Positions 1 to 5,810 of a stretch of 35,276 nucleotides of DNA are shown in pieces. The stretch spans positions 1-35,276 of the forward strand of contig VGSZ01000021.1 of assembly GCA_016874845.1 (NCBI GenBank), written 5' to 3'. The translations under genes were made by a program, and so were the position numbers. Below the pieces are notes generated by a model that made no database searches, was not told where the DNA came from, and saw only the letters and a program-made list of their open reading frames with translations. How positions within the stretch are numbered: the stretch's first letter is position 1; every line of letters starts with the position of its first letter. This DNA is from Deltaproteobacteria bacterium (GTDB taxonomy: Bacteria; Myxococcota; UBA727; VGSZ01).

Positions 1-1
1 C

Positions 2-418
2 GTCGCCGCCGTGGCCACCGTCGTGGGCGTGCTCGTGCTCGTGCGCCACGCCGGCGCGCTGCGCCTGCTGCGCGACGGCGAGGACGAGGCGCGGCGCCTG
101 GGCGTCGACGTCGCCCGCGCGGGCACGGCGGTGATCGCCGCCTGCACGCTGCTCGTCGGCGTCGCCGTCGCCACCAGCGGCGTCGTCGGCTTCGTCGGCC
201 TGCTGGTGCCCCACGTGCTGCGCCGCCTCAGCGTCGCCGACGAGCGCGCCTTGATCGCCACGAGCGCCCTGCTCGGCGGCGCCACGCTGTGCGCCGTCGA
301 CGCCGCCGCCCGCGGCGCCTTCGTCGTGCTCGGCAGCGAGCCGCCGGTGGGCGCGCTGTGCGCGCTGCTCGGCGCGCCGGGCTTCGCGTGGCTGTTGTGG
401 CGCGAGGGCCGCCGATGA
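2..418 (+). CDS. FecCD/BtuC-family ABC transporter permease, C-terminal part (5' end outside window)
   Basis: This is the membrane subunit of an importer for iron-chelates, heme or cobalamin. The visible 139 codons run from the window edge and correspond to the last transmembrane helices. The family hallmark GVVGFVGLLVPHVLRR, the cytoplasmic coupling segment that contacts the ATPase, is clearly present, followed by hydrophobic helices (LIATSALLGGATLCAVDAA) and a short GAPGFAWLLWR tail typical of the C-terminus. The stop codon overlaps the start of the ATPase gene (ATGA), so the two are translationally coupled. The substrate cannot be told from this fragment; no binding protein or receptor gene is inside the window. 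The family call is secure, the substrate is open. Confidence 0.9.
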   Translation, partial: VAAVATVVGVLVLVRHAGALRLLRDGEDEARRLGVDVARAGTAVIAACTLLVGVAVATSGVVGFVGLLVPHVLRRLSVADERALIATSALLGGATLCAVDAAARGAFVVLGSEPPVGALCALLGAPGFAWLLWREGRR

Positions 419-1161
419 CCACGCTGTCGTTGACCGACGTCGTCGTCGACGGGCGCCTGACGGTGCCCTCGTTGACCGTCGCCCCGGGCATGACCGTCGT
501 CGTCGGCGACAACGGCGCCGGCAAGAGCACGCTGCTCGACGTGCTCGCCGGCGTGCTGTCTCCCGCCCGCGGCGGCGTCGCCATCGACGACGTCGCGCTG
601 GCGTCGCTGTCGCCGCGCCGGCGCGCGCAGCTCGTCGCCAGCCTCGGTCAGTTCGACGACGTCCACGTCGACGTCACGGTAGCCGAGCGCATCGCGCGCG
701 GCCTGGTGCCCCGCCGCGGCCTCGACGCGCTGTTCGACGACGAGGCCCGCGCCGCCGTCGACGCCATCGCCGTCGAGCTCGGGCTGCAGCCGCTGTTGTC
801 GCGGCGCGTGGACCGCGGGTCGGGCGGCGAGCGGCGGCGCGCGGCCATCGCCCGCGCGCTCGTCGACGACGGCGCGGCCGTCGTGGTGCTCGACGAGCCG
901 TTCGCTGGCCTCGACGCCGCCGCCACCGACGTCGTGACCGGCGCGCTGCGAAGGCGCGCCGAGCGCGGGGTCGCGGTCGTCGTCAGCGTCCACGATGTGG
1001 CCACCGCGCTGGCGCTGGGCGGCCGGCTGCTCGGCCTGCGCGCGGGCCGCGTCGTCGTCGACGGCGCGCTGCCCGCCGTGCTGCCCGCCGCCGCCGCGGT
1101 GTGGGGTGACGTCCGCGTCGTCGTCGACGGCGCGTGGGCGGGGGTGCTGCGGCGGCGCTGA
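415..1161 (+). CDS. ABC transporter ATP-binding protein (iron-chelate/heme/B12 importer type)
   Basis: This 248-aa nucleotide-binding subunit powers the permease encoded just upstream. Walker A GDNGAGKST is at about residues 31-39, a Q-loop GQ at 78-79, the signature GSGGER at 135-140, Walker B VVVLDEP at 156-162 and the H-loop histidine (SVHD) near 193, so all catalytic elements are present. The start is the ATG at 415, which overlaps the permease stop; an upstream in-frame extension is Arg-rich antisense-type sequence and is not coding. The protein is slightly short for FepC/BtuD-type ATPases (about 250-260 aa) but complete. The substrate is unknown. After it come about 250 bp without a convincing gene. 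Confidence 0.9.
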   Translation: MTTLSLTDVVVDGRLTVPSLTVAPGMTVVVGDNGAGKSTLLDVLAGVLSPARGGVAIDDVALASLSPRRRAQLVASLGQFDDVHVDVTVAERIARGLVPRRGLDALFDDEARAAVDAIAVELGLQPLLSRRVDRGSGGERRRAAIARALVDDGAAVVVLDEPFAGLDAAATDVVTGALRRRAERGVAVVVSVHDVATALALGGRLLGLRAGRVVVDGALPAVLPAAAAVWGDVRVVVDGAWAGVLRRR

Positions 1162-1409
1162 GCGGAGATCGGCGCGGCCGACGGCGGGCGCAGCCCCGCC
1201 GGGGCGGTGTCTGCGCGCGAGGCGCCGCTGTCGTCGTCGTCGCGCCCCGCGCGCGGCTCCGCTAGCGTCGGCGCGGCCTTGTCCTCGTCACGGCCCGGAG
1301 CTCCCGCATGATCGCGCTCGTCGCGCCCCTGGTCGCCGCCGCCCCTGCCGCCGCTGTGGTGACGTCGGCGACGACAGCGGCCCTGAGGAATGTCTGAGGA
1401 GCCCCTCGC

Positions 1410-1532
1410 GTGCCTCGCCAGGGACTCGTCGTTGGTAAGTTCTCGCCGCTGCACCGCGGCCACGAGCTGCTCGTGGGAGCCGCCCGGCAGGGGTGCGACG
1501 CGCTGCTGATCGTCAGCTGGTCGAAGCCCGAG
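1410..1532 (+). pseudogene. Truncated nucleotidyltransferase (NadR/NMN-adenylyltransferase-like), N-terminal 41 codons only
   Basis: A GTG start preceded by a GAGGA ribosome-binding site opens a reading frame beginning MPRQGLVVGKFSPLHRGHEL. The GKFSPLHRGH segment is the HxGH active-site motif of the adenylyl/cytidylyltransferase superfamily, as in NadR-type NMN adenylyltransferases, and the next 20 residues (CDALLIVSWSKPE) continue the fold as expected. Homology stops at about 1532. From there the frame runs through the antisense of the convergent dehydrogenase gene as Arg/Pro-rich nonsense to a stop at 1652. Members of the family are several times longer, so the catalytic domain is incomplete and the product cannot be functional. 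The cut coincides with the point where the facing dehydrogenase also loses its C-terminus. Confidence 0.75.
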
Positions 1533-2307
1533 CCCCCGACGACAGCAGCGCCACCGCGTCGGCGAAGGAGCCCAGGCGGCGCCGACGAGCACGAGCTCGC
1601 GCTCGGTGATCGCGCGCAGGTCGACGGGCACCGGCTGCGCGGGGCGCCTTGACGACGACGCGCGCGCCGCGCCGCAGCGACGACAGCGACGGCAGCCCGC
1701 ACGCCGCGGTGTGCTCGACGGCGTCGAGGCTGGTGGCCGCGCCGCCGAGATCGGGCGCCGCCGCGTCGCCGGCGCGGACGATGACGACGCCGTCGGCGGC
1801 GAGCACCCGCTCGGTCAACGCCGCGATGAGCCCGCCGCCGGTCAGGCCCGCGCGCGCGCCGACCGTCAGGCCCGCCACCCGCACGGCGAGCGCAGCGGCC
1901 ACCGGCTCGACGAAGGCCGCCTGCCGCGCCGACAGCGCTGGTGGCACCGCGACCAGCGCGCCGACGGGAACACGGACGAAGCCGGCGAAGGCGCCGTCGT
2001 CCTGCAGCCCGAGGAAGCGGCCCTCGCCGAGCCGCGGGTCGACGGTGGCGCGCAGCCCGCGCAGGGCGCCGTCGACGTCGTCGTCCACGACGTCGACCCT
2101 GCCCACCAGCTCGTGGCCGAGCACGCGGCCGTCGTCCACGCGCAGCAGCCCGCGCGCCGCGGCGACGTCGGTGCGGCACACGCCGGCCACCTTGACGCGC
2201 AGCCGCCCCCAGCCCGGCGGCGGGCGGGGGGCCGGGCGCTCGACCAGCGCCGGTCCCCGGGCGCCGCGGACGACGGCGGGCATCGCCTGGTCGTGGCGAG
2301 CGCTCAT
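1513..2307 (-). pseudogene. Zinc-type medium-chain alcohol dehydrogenase, C-terminally truncated with two frameshifts
   Basis: The reading frame starts at the ATG at 2307, overlapping the stop of the upstream 404-aa gene (ATGA), and encodes a GroES-like MDR domain: VKVAGVCRTDVAAARG carries the catalytic-zinc cysteine and VLGHELVGRV the GHE motif. The four-cysteine structural zinc loop of classical alcohol dehydrogenases is absent. After GARVVVKAPRA (about 1640) the homologous sequence moves to another frame (PVPVDLRAITERELVLVGA) and near 1577 returns to the first (LGSFADAVALLSSG), which implies two compensating indels. The gene then ends abruptly at about 1533 against the nucleotidyltransferase fragment, short of the expected C-terminal lobe. 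It is either a decayed gene or an assembly artefact. The family is clear; the substrate is unknown. Confidence 0.7.
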
Positions 2308-3518
2308 GGCGCGCCTCGTCGTGTTCCGGCCGGCACCAGCGCCGCCAGCGCCTGCAGCGCCCCGCGCGTCGGCTCGTCGCCGAAGACCACGCCGGGCGCC
2401 GGCCAGCGCGGCTCGTCGACGCGGCGGCGCCACAGCGCCTGCAGGGTCGCGAACCCGCCCTCGTCAGCGACGGCGCTGTCGTGGGTGGCCAGCCCGCGCC
2501 ACGGCAGCGACAGCGACGGCGGGCCGTCGCCGGCGAGGGGCAGCACCGCGCCGGTGGCGGCGTCGACGAGGGCGCCGGGCGGCGGCGCCCCGTCGTCGTG
2601 GGGGCGCACGTCGACGAGCGCCTGCGTCGACGCAGGGACGAGGTCGAGGCCCGCGAGCGCGCCGCCGTCGACGACGCCGACGACAACGACACGGGCCCGC
2701 TTGAGCGCGGGCACGAGGCCGCGCGCCCGGCGGTCGACGAGGTCCTCGACGAGGCGGGCGCCGTCGATGACGAAGCCGACGTCGTCGTCGACGAGGCCCT
2801 CGGCGGCGTCGTGGGCGCGGCGCTCGGCGACGGTGTCCGTGGCCTCGCGCAGCAGGCGATCGAGGCCGCGGTAGACGTCGTCGTCGTCGGGGACGCCGCC
2901 GGGGGGGCGACCGGCGAGGGCGAGGTCGACTCGCAGCCGGCGGCAATAGGGCGACAACAGGTCGAGCAGGCGGCGCACCGCGGGGCCCACGACGACGTGG
3001 ATCGGGTGGCCGGCGGCCTTGTGCGTCGCGACGGCGATGGCGAGGGCGTCGACGCCGCGCGGCGGCGGCGGCATCGCTAGGGCGACGGCGGGCAGGTCGC
3101 GCACGGCGGCGAGGGCGGCGCGGGCGGTGTCGGGGTCGGAGAAGGCGGCGCGCAGCGCGGCGGGCGGCGCCGGCAGGCCGTGCGCGATCTTGCGCCCCTC
3201 GAGCCGCACGACGAGCGCGTCGGCGAGGGCGCGGGCCGCGGCGCGGTCGGGGGGGCCGCCGCGCGGATCGTCGTCGACGACGTCGACGAGGCCCGGCGCG
3301 CCCGCGGTGGACAGCAGGCCCGGCCGGCGCGCGAGCACGTCGACGAGGCTCGGTACGTCGACGACGTCGGCGCCGGCGAGCGGGTGGCACGCGGGCGACA
3401 GCGCGCGCCACGCCGGCAGCAGCGCGTCGAGGTCGACGTCGTCGCCGCCCGACAGCGCACGCGCAGCGCCCGCGAGCGCCGCTGCGCGTGCTTGACCGTG
3501 CAGGACGGGGCCAGCCAT
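2304..3518 (-). CDS. Protein of unknown function (404 aa), coupled to the dehydrogenase
   Basis: I do not recognise this family. The frame has consistent GC3 coding character over its full length and begins at an ATG 83 bp from the divergent gpsA start. The product is soluble, Ala/Val/Asp-rich, with no signal peptide or membrane segment. Alternating hydrophobic strands and helices (for example PAVALAMPPPP, IHVVVGPAVRRLLDLL, LRVDLALAG, ARVVVVGVVDG) are compatible with an alpha/beta barrel or Rossmann-like fold, but no cofactor motif can be named. Its stop overlaps the start of the MDR dehydrogenase, so the two were probably one operon and may act on one metabolite. No function is assigned. Confidence 0.7.
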   Translation of the reverse strand: MAGPVLHGQARAAALAGAARALSGGDDVDLDALLPAWRALSPACHPLAGADVVDVPSLVDVLARRPGLLSTAGAPGLVDVVDDDPRGGPPDRAAARALADALVVRLEGRKIAHGLPAPPAALRAAFSDPDTARAALAAVRDLPAVALAMPPPPRGVDALAIAVATHKAAGHPIHVVVGPAVRRLLDLLSPYCRRLRVDLALAGRPPGGVPDDDDVYRGLDRLLREATDTVAERRAHDAAEGLVDDDVGFVIDGARLVEDLVDRRARGLVPALKRARVVVVGVVDGGALAGLDLVPASTQALVDVRPHDDGAPPPGALVDAATGAVLPLAGDGPPSLSLPWRGLATHDSAVADEGGFATLQALWRRRVDEPRWPAPGVVFGDEPTRGALQALAALVPAGTRRGAP

Positions 3519-3601
3519 GGTCGCACGCTAGCAGCGAAGCGCCGTCGCCGTCGCCCGCGTCGACGTCGGGCGCTGTCGACGCGGGCGCGAAGGGTGACGA
3601 C

Positions 3602-4609
3602 ATGAGCGAGACGGTCTGTGTGATGGGCGCCGGGTCGTTCGGCACGGCGTTGGCGAAGGTGCTGGCCGAGGGCGGTCACGAGGTGCGGCTGTGGGCGCGC
3701 GACCCCGTCGTCGTCGACACGATCCGCGCCGAGCACCGCCACCCGCGGCGCCTGAAGAACATCCGCCTGCCGCCGGGGCTGCGGGCGACGACGTCGCTGC
3801 AGGAGGGCCTCACCGGCGCGGGCCTGGTGGTCTCGAGCGTGCCGACGCTGGCGGTGCGGGGCGTGTGGGCCGACGCCTCGCCGTTCGTGCACGACGGCGC
3901 CTACGTGATGAGCGCGAGCAAGGGCATCGAGAACGGCACCCTCGCCCTCGTCAGCGACATCCTGCAGGCGTCGGTGCCGGCGCACTGTGCGCAGCGGCTC
4001 TGCTACCTGTCGGGGCCGAGCTTCGCGATCGAGATGGCGAAGCGGCTGCCGACGGCGGTGACCATCGCCGCCGTCGACGAGGCGGTGGCGGCGCACGTGC
4101 AGCGGATCATCTCGACGGACTACTTCCGCGCCTACACGACGACGGACGTGCAGGGCGTCGAGCTCGGCGGCGCGCTGAAGAACGTGATCGCCATTGCGTC
4201 GGGGGCGGCGGCGGGGCTCGGCTTCGGGCAGAACACGATGGCGGCGTTGATCACGCGCGGGCTCGCCGAGATCGGGCGGCTGGCGGTGAAGCTCGGCGCG
4301 CAGCCGCAGACGCTGGCCGGGCTCGCCGGCATGGGCGACCTGGTGCTCACCTGCACGTCGCCGACGTCGCGCAACTACACGGTGGGCCTGCAGCTCGGGC
4401 AGGGCAGGAAGCTCGCCGAGATCCTCGCTGGCCTCGGAGAGGTCGCCGAGGGCGTGAACACCACGAAGGCGGTCAAGGCGCTGTCGGCGCGCGAGGGCAT
4501 CGAGATGCCCATCGCCGACGCCGTGCACCGGCTGCTGTTCGAGGGGACCGACCCGCGCGACGAGGTGATCGGGCTGATGGGCCGCAAGCTGAAAAAGGAG
4601 TCGGCCTAG
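3602..4609 (+). CDS. gpsA: NAD(P)-dependent glycerol-3-phosphate dehydrogenase
   Basis: This cytoplasmic enzyme reduces dihydroxyacetone phosphate to sn-glycerol 3-phosphate, the backbone for phospholipid synthesis. The 335-aa product has the N-terminal Rossmann motif GAGSFG (residues 9-14), the conserved SASKGIE segment (104-110), LSGPSFAIE (137-144), and the catalytic-lysine region ELGGALKNVIAIASG with Lys193, followed by GMGDLVLTCTSPTSRNY (243-259). Length is normal for the family. The ATG at 3602 is chosen because the cofactor motif follows immediately; an upstream in-frame extension is low-quality sequence. It diverges from the unknown 404-aa gene and converges with the FmdB-like gene. 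All key residues are intact. Confidence 0.97.
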   Translation: MSETVCVMGAGSFGTALAKVLAEGGHEVRLWARDPVVVDTIRAEHRHPRRLKNIRLPPGLRATTSLQEGLTGAGLVVSSVPTLAVRGVWADASPFVHDGAYVMSASKGIENGTLALVSDILQASVPAHCAQRLCYLSGPSFAIEMAKRLPTAVTIAAVDEAVAAHVQRIISTDYFRAYTTTDVQGVELGGALKNVIAIASGAAAGLGFGQNTMAALITRGLAEIGRLAVKLGAQPQTLAGLAGMGDLVLTCTSPTSRNYTVGLQLGQGRKLAEILAGLGEVAEGVNTTKAVKALSAREGIEMPIADAVHRLLFEGTDPRDEVIGLMGRKLKKESA

Positions 4610-4610
4610 C

Positions 4611-4650
4611 GACGACGTGCAGCGACGTGCGGCGACGTGCGGCGACGTGA
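4611..4650. repeat. Four tandem 10-bp direct repeats downstream of gpsA
   Basis: Directly after the gpsA stop codon four 10-bp units follow one another, each with the core CGACGTG (4611, 4621, 4631, 4641). The units differ only at the first two positions and the last. The array lies between the convergent gpsA and FmdB-like genes. It may simply be replication slippage; the helical-turn spacing would also suit a protein-binding array, but nothing else supports that. Confidence 0.8.
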
Positions 4651-4684
4651 CGGTCGCGCGTCGGCGCGCTCGCCGGTACGGTCG

Positions 4685-4912
4685 TCAGTTGTCGAGGCGA
4701 CAGGCGCCCGGGCCGCGCGGATCGCCGCACGTGCCGCAGCCGGCGAAGTCGGCGGCGCCGCCGTCGTCGCTGCCGGCGGGGCGGGCGAACAGCGCGAGCT
4801 TGCGCTCGACGTCGGGGGACGCGCAGCCGGGGCAGGGTGCGTCCTCGCCGGTCTTCACGAGGGCTTCGAAGGACTTGCCGCACGAGCGGCACGAGTAGTC
4901 GCGCAGGGGCAT
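4685..4912 (-). CDS. FmdB-family zinc-ribbon protein
   Basis: This small 75-aa protein begins MPLRDYSCRSCGKSFEALVK, the standard start of FmdB-type zinc ribbons. It has a CxxC pair near residues 8-11, a second CPGC pair at about 27-30 (one four-cysteine zinc site), and a C-terminal Gly/Cys tail CGTCGDPRGPGACRLDN that recurs in proteobacterial members. FmdB proteins are putative regulators or metal-binding adaptors without a well-defined biochemical role. The gene converges on gpsA. The start is the ATG that gives the conserved N-terminus, with an AGGGG-like stretch not resolved upstream. Confidence 0.9.
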   Translation of the reverse strand: MPLRDYSCRSCGKSFEALVKTGEDAPCPGCASPDVERKLALFARPAGSDDGGAADFAGCGTCGDPRGPGACRLDN

Positions 4913-5004
4913 GGCGTGGTTCTGGGGTGGGCAGGGCGGATCTGCAAGGACCCGGTGGTGGCCGTTTTCTGGCGTTGGGCGCGCGCGGCGCCGACAGTCG
5001 CCGC

Positions 5005-5265
5005 ATGGATCACAAGCTCAGGAAGAAGCCCCGCTCTCGCGTCGCCGTCGACGACACCGGCCTGCCGGCACCGGCTGGGCGGCGCATGCTGCTGCGCCTG
5101 CTGCCTGCCGTCGCCCTGGCTGCCGGCGTGATCGCGTTCCAGTCGGCGCGCTCCGACCGTCGCCCCGTCGACGACGGCCCGGCGTGGTCCGCCGCCGAGC
5201 GCTCGACGCGCGCGCTCTTGACCGAGCGCACCTCGGTGCACCTGCGCGCGCTGCGCCCGCGCTGA
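5005..5265 (+). CDS. Small single-pass membrane protein of unknown function (86 aa)
   Basis: The frame starts at the ATG at 5005 and encodes a basic N-terminus (MDHKLRKKPRSR), then a hydrophobic helix at about residues 28-46 (MLLRLLPAVALAAGVIAF), and a short polar tail. The arrangement predicts a type II (N-in) inner-membrane protein or an uncleaved anchor. No family is recognised. Coding support comes from frame bias and from its fit between the divergent FmdB-like gene and the convergent gatC; no strong ribosome-binding site is visible, so the call is moderate. Confidence 0.5.
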   Translation: MDHKLRKKPRSRVAVDDTGLPAPAGRRMLLRLLPAVALAAGVIAFQSARSDRRPVDDGPAWSAAERSTRALLTERTSVHLRALRPR

Positions 5266-5288
5266 ACGTTTCGGGAAGGGGCGCTGGC

Positions 5289-5321
5289 GGAGCCCAGAGC
5301 GCTGCCGGCGGCGTGGGCTCC
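5289..5321. terminator. Hairpin between convergent genes (putative terminator)
   Basis: GGAGCCCA (5289-5296) pairs with TGGGCTCC (5314-5321), an 8-bp perfect stem with a 17-nt loop that can pair further. It lies between the 86-aa membrane protein gene and gatC, which converge. No T-run follows, so it may act as a weak or Rho-assisted bidirectional terminator. Confidence 0.4.
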
Positions 5322-5350
5322 CGAGTCCCGGTCGTCCACGCCCCGGGCCT

Positions 5351-5686
5351 TCAGTCGACGACCCGCGGCACGCGCACGCTGCCGTCGCCTTCGACGGCGG
5401 CGCTGCCCGCAACGGCCGCGGCGCCGAGGATCGGGGCGCCGGCGTCGCCGAGCGCGGCGGCCCGTGGCGGGCGCGTGGCATCGTGGTCGGCAGCGTCGGG
5501 CGACAGCGGCAGCGGGGCGCCGTGGGTCATGGGCTCGACGCCGTCGACGTCGACGGCGGCCAGCGCGTCGACGTGACGGATGATGCCGGCCAGCTCGGGC
5601 GCCAGCGCGCGGACCTCGGCGTCGGTGAGCGCGAGGCGCGCGAGGTGAGCGAGCTTCTTGATCTGCGCTTCGGTCATGCCGGTCAT
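5351..5686 (-). CDS. gatC: Aspartyl/glutamyl-tRNA(Asn/Gln) amidotransferase subunit C
   Basis: GatC is the small belt subunit that stabilises GatA-GatB in converting Glu-tRNA(Gln) and Asp-tRNA(Asn) to the amidated forms. The 111-aa product has the typical N-terminal helix pair (IKKLAHLARLALTDAEVRALAPELAGIIRHVDALAAVDVDGVEPMTH), residues 8-54. The C-terminal segment after residue 60 is longer and more Ala/Gly-rich than usual, and ends with PRVVD in the position of the family's conserved VPKV(I/V) end. The ATG at 5686 is preferred over an ATG nine bases downstream because AGGGAG lies six bases upstream of it. gatA and gatB are not adjacent: the next gene downstream converges, so gatC is detached from its partners. 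Confidence 0.92.
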   Translation of the reverse strand: MTGMTEAQIKKLAHLARLALTDAEVRALAPELAGIIRHVDALAAVDVDGVEPMTHGAPLPLSPDAADHDATRPPRAAALGDAGAPILGAAAVAGSAAVEGDGSVRVPRVVD

Positions 5687-5810
5687 GCAGGGCTCCCTGG
5701 TCGGGCGCGGCGGTCGTGGTCGCCGGCCGCGCTGGTGGACGCGCGTCGAACGCCGTAGTCCACGCGTGCTTCTCGCGCCCGAGCGGCGCGCACAACCACC
5801 GGGGATCGCC

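Noticed and set aside
1-410. Cobalamin riboswitch for the ABC importer
   Set aside because: The 5' end of the operon lies outside the window, so there is nothing to assess.
1308-1397. 29-codon hydrophobic frame (MIALVAPLVAAAPAAAV) ahead of the truncated nucleotidyltransferase
   Set aside because: No ribosome-binding site of note and alanine-rich frames arise easily at this GC content; it could be a leader peptide but nothing supports it.
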